A program made the translations under genes and the position numbers. The notes below the pieces were generated by a model. The model was not told the DNA's origin. It saw only the letters and a program-made list of their open reading frames with translations, and ran no database searches. A DNA stretch of 64,000 bases from Marinomonas algicola. GTDB lineage: Bacteria; Pseudomonadota; Gammaproteobacteria; Pseudomonadales; Marinomonadaceae. Shown here in pieces: positions 8,279 through 17,988 of this stretch (position 1 is the stretch's first letter; each line of letters begins with the position of its first letter). The DNA lies in assembly GCF_014805825.1 (NCBI RefSeq), contig NZ_CP061941.1, positions 310,001 to 374,000 on the forward strand. The letters run 5' to 3'.

Positions 8279-9433
8279 ATGGATTTTGAATTAAATGAAG
8301 ATCAGGTCGCCTTTGCGGATATGGCTACTGCGTTTGCTAAGACGGAATTAGAACCTTTTGCAGCTCAATGGGACGAAGAACATTTTTTCCCGATAAATGT
8401 GATTCGTAAAGCCGGTGAAATGGGCTTTGCTTCCCTGTATTCTCCTGAATCGGCGGGCGGTTTAGGCTTACCTCGACTGGATGCGAGTATTATCTTTGAG
8501 CGTCTTTCTATGGGCTGTACTTCCACCACGGCGTATTTGACGATTCATAATATGGTCACTTGGATGGTAACGTCTTTTGCACGTCAGGAGGTATTAAACA
8601 AATATGCGGAGCCGTTAATTAGTGCTCACTTGCTAGGTTCTTATTGCCTAACTGAGCCTAATTCTGGTTCCGATGCCGCTTCCTTAAAAACCTCCGCGGT
8701 GCGCGATGGTGATCATTATGTGTTAAATGGCAGTAAGGTGTTTATTTCTGGAGCCGGCAGTACTGATGTTTTAGTGGTTATGGCTCGAACAGGTGGGGCT
8801 GGTGCACGCGGAGTGTCCGCCATTGTCGTTGACGCACATAGCGAGGGTATTTCTTATGGGCGATGTGAAGATAAGATGGGGTGGAACAGTCAGCCAACAC
8901 GAATGATCAGCTTTGATAATGTCAAAGTCCCTGTTGAAAACTTACTGAGTGAAGAAGGTGAAGGTTTTGTCCTAGCGATGAAAGGACTAGACGGTGGTCG
9001 TATTAATATCGCGTCTTGTTCAATTGGTACCGCGCAGCAAGCATTGAATCACGCTCGCAACTATATGTTAGAGCGCAAACAGTTTGGAAAAAATATTGGT
9101 GAATTCCAAGGTTTGCAATTTCGTTTAGCCGACATGGCTACTGAGCTGGTGGCCGCTCGTCAGTTGGTACGTTTAGCCGCCAGTAAACTGGATTTACAGC
9201 ACCCGGATGCCACGACTTATTGTGCCATGGCAAAACGGTATGCGACTGATGTCGGATTTAAAATTTGTGACGATGCTTTACAAATATTCGGTGGTTATGG
9301 CTACATTAAAGAATACCCATTGGAACGACACCTAAGAGATAGCCGTGTACACCGTATCTTAGAGGGTACGAATGAAATTATGCGAGTTATTATTGGCCGT
9401 CGTTTATTAGCAGACACCCATTCAGAGTTTTAA
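8279..9433 (+). CDS. acyl-CoA dehydrogenase, probably isobutyryl-CoA dehydrogenase
   Basis: This 384-residue FAD acyl-CoA dehydrogenase probably oxidises isobutyryl-CoA to methacrylyl-CoA, and perhaps 2-methylbutyryl-CoA, feeding electrons to the ETF encoded downstream. It has the YCLTEPNSGSDAASL FAD/substrate motif, VFISGAGSTDVLVVMAR, the FGGYGYIKEYP signature and the canonical base glutamate in RILEGTNEIMRVIIG. That base placement differs from the LiuA type. A GAGGAAAC ribosome site lies 13 bp after the mmsA stop, and the hydratase gene follows after 9 bp. The choice between valine and isoleucine substrates rests on context. Confidence 0.9.
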   Translation: MDFELNEDQVAFADMATAFAKTELEPFAAQWDEEHFFPINVIRKAGEMGFASLYSPESAGGLGLPRLDASIIFERLSMGCTSTTAYLTIHNMVTWMVTSFARQEVLNKYAEPLISAHLLGSYCLTEPNSGSDAASLKTSAVRDGDHYVLNGSKVFISGAGSTDVLVVMARTGGAGARGVSAIVVDAHSEGISYGRCEDKMGWNSQPTRMISFDNVKVPVENLLSEEGEGFVLAMKGLDGGRINIASCSIGTAQQALNHARNYMLERKQFGKNIGEFQGLQFRLADMATELVAARQLVRLAASKLDLQHPDATTYCAMAKRYATDVGFKICDDALQIFGGYGYIKEYPLERHLRDSRVHRILEGTNEIMRVIIGRRLLADTHSEF

Positions 9434-9442
9434 GGAGATAGT

Positions 9443-10219
9443 ATGTCAAATGCACTTTTATTAGAGAAACGCGGTCATGTTGCTATTGTGACTATGAATA
9501 ATCCGCCAGCCAATACATGGACGTTTGAGAGCTTGTCGTTATTAAAAACCATGGTAGAAGAGTTAAATGCGGATAAATCGATTTGGAGCTTGGTTATTAC
9601 AGGGGCTGGGGATAAGTTTTTCTCTGCGGGCGCTGATTTGAATCTTTTTGCCGATGGAAACCGTGACGTCGCGCGAGATATGGCAGGTGTATTTGGCTTG
9701 GCTTTTGAAACCCTAAGTCAATTTAGAGGCGTTTCCATTGCGGCGATTAATGGTTATGCCATGGGAGGAGGTCTAGAGGTCGCCCTAGCATGCGATTTAC
9801 GCATTGCAGAAGTTCAAGCTGTCATGGCTTTACCTGAAACAAAAGTAGGGTTGTTGCCTTGTGCTGGTGGTACTCAAAACCTCGTACTTCTTGTCGGGGA
9901 AGGCTGGGCGAAGCGGTTAATGCTCTGCGGTGACAGAGTAAAAGCCCCCCAAGCCTTAACACTTGGCTTGATTGAAGAGGTGACACCGGAAGGGGGCGCT
10001 CTAGAGAAAGCCATAGCACTTGCGGAACAAGTTGGTCAACAAAGCCCAACCGCGGTGTCCGCTTGCAAAACATTGATTCAAAATCATAGAACAGGAACGG
10101 TTCAGCAGGGCTACACTCTTGAACGGGAACTGTTTGTAGATCTTTTTGAAACAGAGGATCAAAAAGAAGGCGTGCAGGCTTTTCTAGAGAAGCGCGCTCC
10201 CCAGTGGAAAAACAGCTAG
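9443..10219 (+). CDS. enoyl-CoA hydratase, probably methacrylyl/tiglyl-CoA hydratase
   Basis: This 258-residue crotonase-family protein probably hydrates methacrylyl-CoA to 3-hydroxyisobutyryl-CoA, and possibly tiglyl-CoA in the isoleucine route. It contains the oxyanion segment KFFSAGADLNLFADG, the loop INGYAMGGGLEVALACDLRIA and a catalytic glutamate in ALPETKVGLLPCAGGTQNL. The ending FLEKRAPQWK is typical of the family. AAGGAGA precedes the start, and the gene sits between the dehydrogenase and hydrolase of the same pathway. The exact substrate is inferred. Confidence 0.87.
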   Translation: MSNALLLEKRGHVAIVTMNNPPANTWTFESLSLLKTMVEELNADKSIWSLVITGAGDKFFSAGADLNLFADGNRDVARDMAGVFGLAFETLSQFRGVSIAAINGYAMGGGLEVALACDLRIAEVQAVMALPETKVGLLPCAGGTQNLVLLVGEGWAKRLMLCGDRVKAPQALTLGLIEEVTPEGGALEKAIALAEQVGQQSPTAVSACKTLIQNHRTGTVQQGYTLERELFVDLFETEDQKEGVQAFLEKRAPQWKNS

Positions 10220-10265
10220 TTTATCCACAGGCAAAAGCAAACGGTTTATGTAAAGAGGAGTAGGT

Positions 10266-11372
10266 ATGAGTTGCGTGACCTTTATTGAACATTGTACGCA
10301 GGGCGGTCAGGTCTTAGGTGAAGTGCGCTTGAATGCAGAAAAAAGCCTCAATGCGCTTAACTGGGAAATGGTTCAGTTAATTCGACCTAAACTAGAGCAA
10401 TGGCAAAAAGACGAGCGTATTTGCGCCGTGCTATTCGGCAGTGAAGGAGAGAAAGCGTTTTGTGCTGGTGGTGACATCGTTAAGCTGTATGAGGCCATTA
10501 ATAGAACAGATGATAAAAGCGGAATGGATACGTTTTTTCACCATGAATATGCATTAGATTATTATTTACATACCTATTCAAAGCCCTTAATTGGATGGGG
10601 AAAAGGCATTGTGATGGGGGGGGGTATGGGGTTGTTTAATGCCTGCCATTTTCGAGTGGTTACAGAGACCTCACATTTGGCTATGCCAGAAGTTAATATA
10701 GGTCTCTATCCTGATGTGGGCGCTTCTTGGTTTTTAAATCATTTACCAAGGCGTAATGGTTTGTTTCTTGGATTAACGGCGTGTGCCATTTATGCAAACG
10801 ATGCGGTTTTTCTGGGGTTAGCTGACCGAGCGATTGCTAATAGTAAGCGAGCTGAATTACTCGATCGTCTTTTATCTGATTCATGGACACGACCTGGAGT
10901 GGAAGTAATTGATGGTATTTTGCGTCAATTAGAAGCTGAATCTCAAGCCACTTTCCGTGCATTACCGCATGCGATCCAAGATCATCAAGAGTGGATTGAT
11001 AATGTCATGGCGAAAGACAGTGTGGTTGAGATGGTTGCAGGTGTCTTGTCTAGTGAAAGTGATGACCCTTGGATAAATAAAATTCAAAGTACCCTGAAAT
11101 ACGGTAGTCCGGTGTCTATGCACATTATTAAGCGTCAATTGGAGCGTTGTCGGCACGCGTCTTTAAAAGAAGTGTTTCAAACCGAGTTGGATTTAACGGT
11201 AAACATATCGCGACACCGAGAACTCCCAGAGGGAATACGCGCGCTGCTAATTGATAAAGACAGGCAACCTCAATGGACCTATAAAACGGTTGAACAAGTG
11301 GATGAATGTTTTATCGATGGCTTTTTTGACTCGCCTTGGACTGCTGACACTCACCCTCTTCGATGTTTATAA
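10266..11372 (+). CDS. 3-hydroxyisobutyryl-CoA hydrolase (crotonase fold)
   Basis: This 368-residue HIBCH-like protein releases free 3-hydroxyisobutyrate from its CoA ester, the step specific to valine degradation. It is about 100 residues longer than a simple hydratase. It carries the HIBCH motifs KAFCAGGDIVKLYEAIN, GIVMGGGMGLFNACHFRVV and AMPEVNIGLYPDVGASWFL, and the late segment MHIIKRQLERCRHASLKE. An AAAGAGGAG ribosome site is present. It immediately precedes mmsB, which uses the product. Confidence 0.93.
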   Translation: MSCVTFIEHCTQGGQVLGEVRLNAEKSLNALNWEMVQLIRPKLEQWQKDERICAVLFGSEGEKAFCAGGDIVKLYEAINRTDDKSGMDTFFHHEYALDYYLHTYSKPLIGWGKGIVMGGGMGLFNACHFRVVTETSHLAMPEVNIGLYPDVGASWFLNHLPRRNGLFLGLTACAIYANDAVFLGLADRAIANSKRAELLDRLLSDSWTRPGVEVIDGILRQLEAESQATFRALPHAIQDHQEWIDNVMAKDSVVEMVAGVLSSESDDPWINKIQSTLKYGSPVSMHIIKRQLERCRHASLKEVFQTELDLTVNISRHRELPEGIRALLIDKDRQPQWTYKTVEQVDECFIDGFFDSPWTADTHPLRCL

Positions 11373-11445
11373 AAGAGAACAGTTAGGTGTTGAGTTTATC
11401 TATGTGGTTATTGCGACCAAAAGTCTGATAACCCGAATCGTCCTT

Positions 11446-11464
11446 AAAATAAGAAAAATAGGAG
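11446..11464 (+). promoter_or_regulatory. AAN-repeat tract and ribosome site of mmsB (possible Hfq/Crc site)
   Basis: AAAATAAGAAAAATAGGAG contains overlapping AANAANAA units that run straight into GGAG, the mmsB ribosome site. The same arrangement precedes liuA, the thiolase, bkdA1 and the galactoside transport genes. The regulatory role is inference. Confidence 0.4.
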
Positions 11465-11471
11465 TGATACT

Positions 11472-12356
11472 ATGCAAACCATAGGGTTTATAGGTTTAGG
11501 TAACATGGGAGCCCCAATGGCGGCTAATTTAGTTAGAGCCGGTTACGTGGTAAAAGCCTTTGATTTATCCGCTGATGCGCTTGTTCAAGCCAAGGAAGCA
11601 CAATGTGTTGTTGCTATGTCTGCATCCGATGCGGCACAAGACGCCGATGTGATTATTAGCATGTTACCTGCAGGGAAACATGTACATAACTTATACCTCT
11701 CTGGTGCAGAGCCCTTGTTTGACGTTGTTAAGAAAGAGGCGTTGATTATTGATTGCTCAACCATTGAAGCCGATATGGCGCGTTCTATTGCAGAATTGGC
11801 CATCGAACGTGATATCGATTTTATCGATGCGCCGGTTTCTGGTGGCGTTGGTGGTGCTCAAGCGGGCTCATTAAGTTTTATTGTTGGTGGTTCAGCCGAA
11901 CAGTTTGAAAAAGCCAAGCCGGTACTAGAAAGTATGGGAAAGACTATTTTTCATGCAGGGGACCATGGTGCAGGACAGGTCGCAAAAGCCTGTAATAATA
12001 TGCTCTTAGGGATTTTGATGGCGGGCACGTGTGAGGCCTTGAGCATGGGGGTCAAGAATGGACTGGATCCCAGTGTCTTGTCTGACATCATGAAGCAAAG
12101 CTCAGGCAATAATTGGGCCCTACAGGTATATAATCCGGTACCTGGTGTGATGAAGAATGTTCCTGCGGCAAATGACTACCAAGGAGGTTTTCAAGTGGAT
12201 CTGATGTTTAAAGATCTTGGTCTCGCAATGGAGCTTAGTCAAAAAAGTGCCAGTGCAACGCCTATGGGCTCCGCGGCTAGGGGCCTGTTTAACTTACACA
12301 AGTCTCAGGGAAGCGGTGCCTTAGATTTTTCCAGTTTAATACGCCTTTATTCATAA
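11472..12356 (+). CDS. mmsB: 3-hydroxyisobutyrate dehydrogenase
   Basis: This 294-residue beta-hydroxyacid dehydrogenase oxidises 3-hydroxyisobutyrate to methylmalonate semialdehyde, the substrate of MmsA. It has the N-terminal Rossmann motif GFIGLGNMGAPMAANLVRAG, the substrate motif DAPVSGGVGGAQAGSLSFIVGG and a catalytic lysine in GAGQVAKACNNMLLG. GGAG sits 8 nt before the ATG. A 99-bp gap separates it from the hydrolase gene, large enough for its own promoter, and an AAN tract abuts the ribosome site. Confidence 0.94.
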   Translation: MQTIGFIGLGNMGAPMAANLVRAGYVVKAFDLSADALVQAKEAQCVVAMSASDAAQDADVIISMLPAGKHVHNLYLSGAEPLFDVVKKEALIIDCSTIEADMARSIAELAIERDIDFIDAPVSGGVGGAQAGSLSFIVGGSAEQFEKAKPVLESMGKTIFHAGDHGAGQVAKACNNMLLGILMAGTCEALSMGVKNGLDPSVLSDIMKQSSGNNWALQVYNPVPGVMKNVPAANDYQGGFQVDLMFKDLGLAMELSQKSASATPMGSAARGLFNLHKSQGSGALDFSSLIRLYS

Positions 12357-12396
12357 TCGTCTGATATATAAAATAATTTGAACATAAGGAATGACA

Positions 12397-13158
12397 ATGA
12401 AAGTTCAAGATAAAGTGTTTGTTATTACTGGTGGTGCGCGTGGATTAGGTGCTGGCATGGCCGCGCATCTCGCGTCTCAAGGTTCACATATCGCACTGAT
12501 TGACATTGATCAAGCTTCCGTCGATAAAACGGCGAGCGTATTATCGACCAATGGTATTCTGGTTAAAGGGTATGAATGCAATATTACAGATGAAGCGGAA
12601 GTGGAAACAACGTTTGCCAAGATAAAGCATGACTTTGGTCGAATAGATGGTTTGGTTAATAACGCAGGAATCATGCGAGACGGCATGTTGATTAAAGTGA
12701 AAGAAGGCGAGCTTGTTGGTAAGATGTCTTTGCAGCAGTGGCAAAGTGTCGTTGATGTCAATTTAACCGGCACGTTTCTTTGTGGTCGTGAAGCGGCTGC
12801 TATAATGGCTTTACAGGATGACGGTGGCGTGATTGTTAATGTTTCTTCTGTTTCGAGAGCCGGTAATATGGGACAAACCAATTATTCAGCCACAAAAGCG
12901 GGTGTCGCCAGTATGGTGGTAACCTGGGCAAGAGAATTGGCGCGTTTTAATATTCGTGTTGGCGGTATTGCTCCTGGGCTTATTGCCACGGAAATGACGG
13001 CACAAATGAAGCCAGAAGCCATTGAGCGCTTACTCAAGTCTGTTCCATTAGGACGATTAGGAGAAGTAGATGAAATGGCTCATACCCTACAATATATAGT
13101 AGAAAATGATTACTTTACTGGTCGTATTATCGAAATGGATGGCGGTGTAAGAGTATAA
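12397..13158 (+). CDS. SDR dehydrogenase, probably 3-hydroxy-2-methylbutyryl-CoA dehydrogenase
   Basis: This short-chain dehydrogenase of about 253 residues has the cofactor motif TGGARGLGAGMA, the NNAG motif, the catalytic serine region VNVSSVSRAGNMGQ and the active-site YSATKAG. It could oxidise 3-hydroxy-2-methylbutyryl-CoA in isoleucine degradation, since it lies between mmsB and the ETF genes and a thiolase is nearby. The frame is open from an ATG at 12391. The ATG at 12397 is preferred because AAGGA (12386-12390) lies 6 nt before it but touches the earlier one. FabG-like enzymes look similar, so the substrate is uncertain. Confidence 0.8.
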   Translation: MKVQDKVFVITGGARGLGAGMAAHLASQGSHIALIDIDQASVDKTASVLSTNGILVKGYECNITDEAEVETTFAKIKHDFGRIDGLVNNAGIMRDGMLIKVKEGELVGKMSLQQWQSVVDVNLTGTFLCGREAAAIMALQDDGGVIVNVSSVSRAGNMGQTNYSATKAGVASMVVTWARELARFNIRVGGIAPGLIATEMTAQMKPEAIERLLKSVPLGRLGEVDEMAHTLQYIVENDYFTGRIIEMDGGVRV

Positions 13159-13226
13159 CTCCGTGTGCACTAAACGCCGTTTCCAATTTCTAAAACAATA
13201 AATAAGATAGATAAGGTAGCTTAATA

Positions 13227-13979
13227 ATGAAAATAGTAGTCGCAGTTAAGCGAGTGATTGATTACAACGTGAAGGCTCGCGTGAAAGCGGATCAAACCGG
13301 TGTGGATTTGACGAACGTCAAAATGGCTTTGAATCCTTTTTGTGAAATTGCGGTGGAAGAAGCGATTCGCTTAAAAGAACAAGGCGTCGCAGAAGAAGTG
13401 ATTGTTGTGTCTATTGGATCCAAGTCTTGTCAGGAACAATTACGCAATGCGTTGGCGTTGGGGGCAGACCGTGCGATTCAGGTTGAAACGGTGGACAGCC
13501 CAGATTCATTATCGGTAGCACGCATTTTAGCTAAGGTGGCAGAAACAGAGCAACCAGGATTGATTTTATTGGGTAAGCAATCCATTGACTCTGATAATAA
13601 CCAAACAGGTCAAATGCTCGCCGCATTACTGGATCGCCCGCAAGCCACTTTTGCTTCAGAAGTAAAAGTGGAAGCTGGTAAGGTGTCTGTAACACGTGAA
13701 ATCGATGGTGGCTTGCAAACGTTAAATCTGACATTACCGGCCATTGTGACAGCGGATTTGCGTTTGAATGAGCCTCGTTATGCTTCTTTGCCAAATATTA
13801 TGAAAGCCAAAAGAAAACCTCTTGATGTGAAAACAGCTGAGGATCTTGGCGTTACGGTAGAGACGAATCAAACTATCTTAAAGGTCGAAACGCCAGCTGA
13901 ACGCTCCGCTGGTATTAAAGTGGGTTCTGTGGATGAACTGGTTGAAAAATTACGTAATGAAGCGAAGGTGATAGCATGA
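13227..13979 (+). CDS. etfB: electron transfer flavoprotein beta subunit
   Basis: This 250-residue ETF beta subunit, with the alpha subunit, carries electrons from acyl-CoA dehydrogenases to the ETF-quinone oxidoreductase. It opens MKIVVAVKRVIDYNVKARVK. It contains NPFCEIAVEEAIRLKE, ADRAIQV and KQSIDSDNNQTGQMLAALL, the AMP-binding region of bacterial ETFs. The ETFB signature segment ITADLRLNEPR is present as VTADLRLNEPRYASLPNIM. It overlaps etfA by 4 bp (ATGA). Its place at the end of the degradation cluster provides the acceptor for the two acyl-CoA dehydrogenases encoded upstream. Confidence 0.96.
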   Translation: MKIVVAVKRVIDYNVKARVKADQTGVDLTNVKMALNPFCEIAVEEAIRLKEQGVAEEVIVVSIGSKSCQEQLRNALALGADRAIQVETVDSPDSLSVARILAKVAETEQPGLILLGKQSIDSDNNQTGQMLAALLDRPQATFASEVKVEAGKVSVTREIDGGLQTLNLTLPAIVTADLRLNEPRYASLPNIMKAKRKPLDVKTAEDLGVTVETNQTILKVETPAERSAGIKVGSVDELVEKLRNEAKVIA

Positions 13980-14905
13980 GCATTTTAGTGTTAGCAGAAC
14001 ATAATAATCAGACTCTTCAAGCCGTTACTTTGAATGTTCTATCGGCCGCCCAAAAGATCGGTGGCGACATTACTGTTTTAGTGGCAGGCAATGCCTGTGC
14101 GACTGTTGCGGATCAGATTGCAAACGTGTCTGGTGTGAGTCGAGTGATTCTTGCCGATGCAACGGCTTATGAGCATCAGCTTGCGGAAAATGTGAGTAAA
14201 TTGATCGTTGAACTTGCCGCAGGCTTTACGCATATTTTAGCGGCATCGACAACAACGGGCAAAAATGTGTTGCCTAGAGTGGCTGCATTATTAGGGGTAA
14301 ATCAATTATCCGATGTGTTATCTGTTGAATCAGCGACCTGCTTTAAACGCGCTATTTACGCTGGCAATGCCATTGCCACGGTAGAGAGCCATGATGCGGT
14401 AAAAGTTATGACGGTTCGTGGCACCGCATTTGACGCTATGCCGAGTGATGGCGGCAGCGCAACAGTAGAGAACACCGATAAAGTATTTGATTCTTCTGAT
14501 GTGAGTTTTAGCCATGAAGAATTAGCGGAATCAGATCGCCCTGAGTTAACAGAAGCGAAAGTGGTCATCTCGGGTGGCCGTGGTCTAGCTAACGGAGAAA
14601 ACTTTGATCTCTTGTACAAAGTGGCTGATAAGCTAGGAGCCGCTGTTGGGGCATCAAGGGCGGCAGTGGATGCTGGGTATGTTCCAAATGATATGCAGGT
14701 TGGTCAAACAGGTAAAGTGGTTGCGCCGGATCTATACATAGCGGTTGGTATTTCTGGTGCTATTCAACACTTAGCTGGTATGAAAGATTCTAAAATCATT
14801 GTTGCTATTAACAAAGATGAAGAAGCGCCTATTTTCCAAGTGGCGGATTATGGATTAGTAGCGGACTTGTTCACGGCGGTGCCTGAATTAGAAAGCAAGC
14901 TGTAA
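13976..14905 (+). CDS. etfA: electron transfer flavoprotein alpha subunit
   Basis: This 309-residue FAD-binding ETF alpha subunit opens MSILVLAEHNNQTLQ. The C-terminal FAD domain shows VVISGGRGLANGENFDLLY, GAAVGASRAAVDAGYVPND, QVGQTGKVVAPDLYIAVGIS and the ending VADLFTAVPELESKL. It starts inside the etfB stop (ATGA), indicating translational coupling. It is the last gene of the rightward arm and is followed after 28 bp by a strong terminator. Confidence 0.96.
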   Translation: MSILVLAEHNNQTLQAVTLNVLSAAQKIGGDITVLVAGNACATVADQIANVSGVSRVILADATAYEHQLAENVSKLIVELAAGFTHILAASTTTGKNVLPRVAALLGVNQLSDVLSVESATCFKRAIYAGNAIATVESHDAVKVMTVRGTAFDAMPSDGGSATVENTDKVFDSSDVSFSHEELAESDRPELTEAKVVISGGRGLANGENFDLLYKVADKLGAAVGASRAAVDAGYVPNDMQVGQTGKVVAPDLYIAVGISGAIQHLAGMKDSKIIVAINKDEEAPIFQVADYGLVADLFTAVPELESKL

Positions 14906-14933
14906 AACGTTGATTGCAACGTTGACAGAGATA

Positions 14934-14965
14934 AATAAGCGACTATTTTTGAATAGTCGCTTATT
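14934..14965. terminator. terminator after etfA
   Basis: A perfect 14-bp stem (AATAAGCGACTATT / AATAGTCGCTTATT) closes a 4-nt loop and is followed by a T-rich stretch. It lies between the convergent etfA and gabT genes. Runs of A on one side and T on the other would let it work in both directions. Confidence 0.88.
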
Positions 14966-15035
14966 GTATTTTATGGAATGCTTAAAGAATCACGTTGTTA
15001 CTTTTTCCAGAAATCAAAATGATCATTAATGCTAT

Positions 15036-16313
15036 CTAAACAACGTCATGAAAACAGTCTTTCAGAATCGTCATACCTTCATCTAAGATTTCCATTTCGA
15101 TGGTTAACGCGGGCAATACTCGAATAACATTACCTCGGATACCGCAAGATAATAGCACCAACCCTTTTTCAGCCGCTTTAGCGGAAAGGGCCTTGGTTAG
15201 CTCTGGGTTTGGTTTGCTGGCATCGCCTTCTTTTACCAATTCCATAGCGATCATAGAACCCGTATTACGGATATTGCCGACTAGCTGAGGGTAGAGTGCT
15301 TGAATCTCTTTTAGGTGAGCCATCGCTTGTTCACCGACCGCAATAGCGCGTTCGCATAAACCTTCTTCTTCAATAACATCTAATACCGCTAATGCGGCGG
15401 CACAACCGACAGGAGAACCGCCATAAGTACCTCCTAAACCACCAGGTAATGGTGTGTCCATAATATGAGCTTTACCAATCACGGCGGCAAGAGGGAAGCC
15501 GCCCGCGATGCCTTTCGCCGCTGTCATTAGGTCTGCTTCAATACCGGATTGTTCATGGCAAAACATAGTGCCAGTGCGTGCAAAGCCTGATTGGATTTCA
15601 TCCATGATTAACAAAATGCCATGCTCATCACATATGGCACGAAGCGCTTTTAAGAATTCGGCCGGAGCTTGGTAGAACCCGCCTTCACCTTGTACTGGTT
15701 CTAGAATAATAGCCGCTACGCGAGACGCTTCAATGTCGCAAGTAAAGCGCATCTTTAATTCTTCTAAAGACTGTTCAATGCTAATACCATGGTATTCATT
15801 TGGATAAGCAACGTGGAAAATATCACTTGGGAAAGGTCCGAAGCCAGCTTTATAAGGGTTTACTTTTCCAGTTAGTCCCATGGTCATGTTTGTGCGCCCA
15901 TGGAAGCCACCATTAAAGGCAATAATGCCCGGACGGCCTGTATGGCAACGTGCGATCTTAACGCAATTCTCCACAGCTTCAGCGCCAGTTGTCACAAAAA
16001 TTGACTTTTTAGGCGTGCTTCCTGGTGCGATCGAATTTAATTTCTCGGCCAATTCTACGGCGGATTCATATGGGCTAACCATAACACAAGTATGAGTAAA
16101 GCGTTCAAGTTGCGCTTGGACGGCGGCTTTCACTTTTGGGTGATTGTGGCCTGTGTTGACAACCGCAATACCCGCACCAAAATCAATGTGACGTTTCCCT
16201 TCAACATCCCATAATTCTGCATTTAGAGCCCGGTCAACGTACACAGGAGCCATGTTACCTTGGCCGCGTGCAATAGCGCTTTCTTTGCGTTTCTGTAAAT
16301 CCGCGTTACTCAT
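15036..16313 (-). CDS. gabT: 4-aminobutyrate aminotransferase
   Basis: This 425-residue class-III PLP aminotransferase transfers the amino group of 4-aminobutyrate to 2-oxoglutarate, giving succinate semialdehyde. It has IAVVNTGHNHPKVKAAV, FVTTGAEAVENCVKIAR, the FHGRT segment and IILEPVQGEGGFYQAP. The PLP aspartate is in LLIMDEIQSGFARTG and the Schiff-base lysine in TAAKGIAGGFPLAAV. It lies 81 bp downstream of gabD on the same strand, which supports GABA rather than ornithine or beta-alanine as substrate, although GabT-type enzymes often take 5-aminovalerate too. Confidence 0.93.
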   Translation of the reverse strand: MSNADLQKRKESAIARGQGNMAPVYVDRALNAELWDVEGKRHIDFGAGIAVVNTGHNHPKVKAAVQAQLERFTHTCVMVSPYESAVELAEKLNSIAPGSTPKKSIFVTTGAEAVENCVKIARCHTGRPGIIAFNGGFHGRTNMTMGLTGKVNPYKAGFGPFPSDIFHVAYPNEYHGISIEQSLEELKMRFTCDIEASRVAAIILEPVQGEGGFYQAPAEFLKALRAICDEHGILLIMDEIQSGFARTGTMFCHEQSGIEADLMTAAKGIAGGFPLAAVIGKAHIMDTPLPGGLGGTYGGSPVGCAAALAVLDVIEEEGLCERAIAVGEQAMAHLKEIQALYPQLVGNIRNTGSMIAMELVKEGDASKPNPELTKALSAKAAEKGLVLLSCGIRGNVIRVLPALTIEMEILDEGMTILKDCFHDVV

Positions 16314-16394
16314 AGTTTGTGCCTCACTTTAAAAATTGTATGTTTTCTATTCGTTGATTCATGTCATTAGGTTGGTTTGTATTTAAACCAACCG

Positions 16395-17879
16395 CTAGCG
16401 TAAGCCACCCATGCATAAATATTTAATTTCGACGTATTCATCGATGCCATATTTAGATCCTTCACGGCCACTGCCAGATTCTTTCATACCGCCAAAAGGC
16501 GCAACTTCTGTGGACACTATGCCTTCGTTGATACCGACCATGCCATAATCTAATGCCTCGGAGACCCGCCAAATACGAGAGAGATTTTGCGAGTAGAAGT
16601 AAGACGCCAAACCAAATGGTGTGTCATTCGCCATGGCGATGGCTTCGGCTTCGGTTTCAAACTTAAATAAAGGGGCGACAGGGCCAAAAATCTCACTGTG
16701 GAAAATGGTCATGTCCTGAGTGACACCTGTTAATACCGTTGGCTCATAAAATTGCGCGCCAATAGTCGAGGCTTGTTTGCCACCGATCAGAGCGTTTGCT
16801 CCACTTTTTATGGCGTCGTCGACCAGTTCAGAAACCTTGTTAATGGCGGCCGTATTAATTAATGGCCCTATTTGAACGTTGTCGCTAAAGCCATCACCAG
16901 TGGCGAGTTGCTGAACGCGAGCGGCTAACTTTTCCGCAAATGCATCATAGATACCCGCTTGCACCAACATACGGTTAGCGCAAACACAGGTTTGGCCAGC
17001 GTTGCGGTATTTTGATGCAATCGCACCTTCAACGGCGGCATCTAAATCAGCATCGTCAAAAACGATAAACGGTGCATTTCCGCCTAATTCCATTGACGTA
17101 CGTTTAACCGTTTGTGCGCATTGAGTAAGTAATAACTTACCGACGGGAGTCGAGCCGGTAAAACTGAGTTTTCTAACCTCAGTGTGGGAGGTTAAGGCAT
17201 GGCCTATGTCAGCGGCTTTTTTACCGACCACAACATTGATGACACCCGCTGGTATACCCGCTTGTTGCGCTAAATCGGCTAAAGCAAGTGCGCATAATGG
17301 GGTTTCATCAGAAGGTTTAATAACAATGGTGCAACCGGCGGCTAATGCCGGTCCCGCTTTACGGGTGATCATGGCTATTGGAAAATTCCAAGGGGTAATC
17401 GCTGCTACGACACCGACAGGTTGCTTAACGGTTAATAAGCGCTTGTCTTGTGCAAAGGTAGGAATCACATCCCCATACAGACGTCTTGCTTCATCGGCAA
17501 ACCAATCAATAAACGAGGCGCCGTAAAGGACTTCACCTTTAGATTCTGCAAAAGGCTTACCCTGTTCTAGAGTCATTAACCTTGCCAAATCGTCTTGGTT
17601 ATCAAGAATTAATTGATACCATTTACGTAATAAACGTGATCTTTCTTTTGGTAAAACAGTACGCCATTCACTCAGCGCGACTTGAGCCGCCTCTATAGCT
17701 TGATGGGTTTCTGATGCGCCCATATCGGCCACATCAATTAAATGTTCGCCTGTGGACGGGTTGGTTACAGGGAAGGTGTTACCTGAAAGCGCGTTCGCCC
17801 ATTTACCATTAATGAATGACTGATGGTGAATCAGCTCTGGCTGAGAAAAGGTACTGAGTAAATGATCAGATAAAGGCAT
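16395..17879 (-). CDS. gabD: succinate-semialdehyde dehydrogenase (NADP-type)
   Basis: This 494-residue aldehyde dehydrogenase oxidises succinate semialdehyde to succinate. The GabD signature is clear: VAAITPWNFPIAMITRKAGPA, KLSFTGSTPVGKLL, the catalytic glutamate in MELGGNAPFIVFDDADLD and the cysteine in YRNAGQTCVCANRML. The ending APFGGMKESGSGREGSKYG is also typical. A TGGAGA ribosome site precedes the ATG. It is upstream of gabT in a two-gene unit. An unusually long inverted repeat lies 110-163 bp upstream of its start. Confidence 0.94.
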   Translation of the reverse strand: MPLSDHLLSTFSQPELIHHQSFINGKWANALSGNTFPVTNPSTGEHLIDVADMGASETHQAIEAAQVALSEWRTVLPKERSRLLRKWYQLILDNQDDLARLMTLEQGKPFAESKGEVLYGASFIDWFADEARRLYGDVIPTFAQDKRLLTVKQPVGVVAAITPWNFPIAMITRKAGPALAAGCTIVIKPSDETPLCALALADLAQQAGIPAGVINVVVGKKAADIGHALTSHTEVRKLSFTGSTPVGKLLLTQCAQTVKRTSMELGGNAPFIVFDDADLDAAVEGAIASKYRNAGQTCVCANRMLVQAGIYDAFAEKLAARVQQLATGDGFSDNVQIGPLINTAAINKVSELVDDAIKSGANALIGGKQASTIGAQFYEPTVLTGVTQDMTIFHSEIFGPVAPLFKFETEAEAIAMANDTPFGLASYFYSQNLSRIWRVSEALDYGMVGINEGIVSTEVAPFGGMKESGSGREGSKYGIDEYVEIKYLCMGGLR

Positions 17880-17988
17880 AAAAATCTCCAGTCAAAAAGC
17901 GCGACAATAGATTGGTCAGCACGCCTTGTTTGAAATCATAATGGATACGTTATGGCTTATCATAAGGAGAAGTGAAAAGGGAACAATG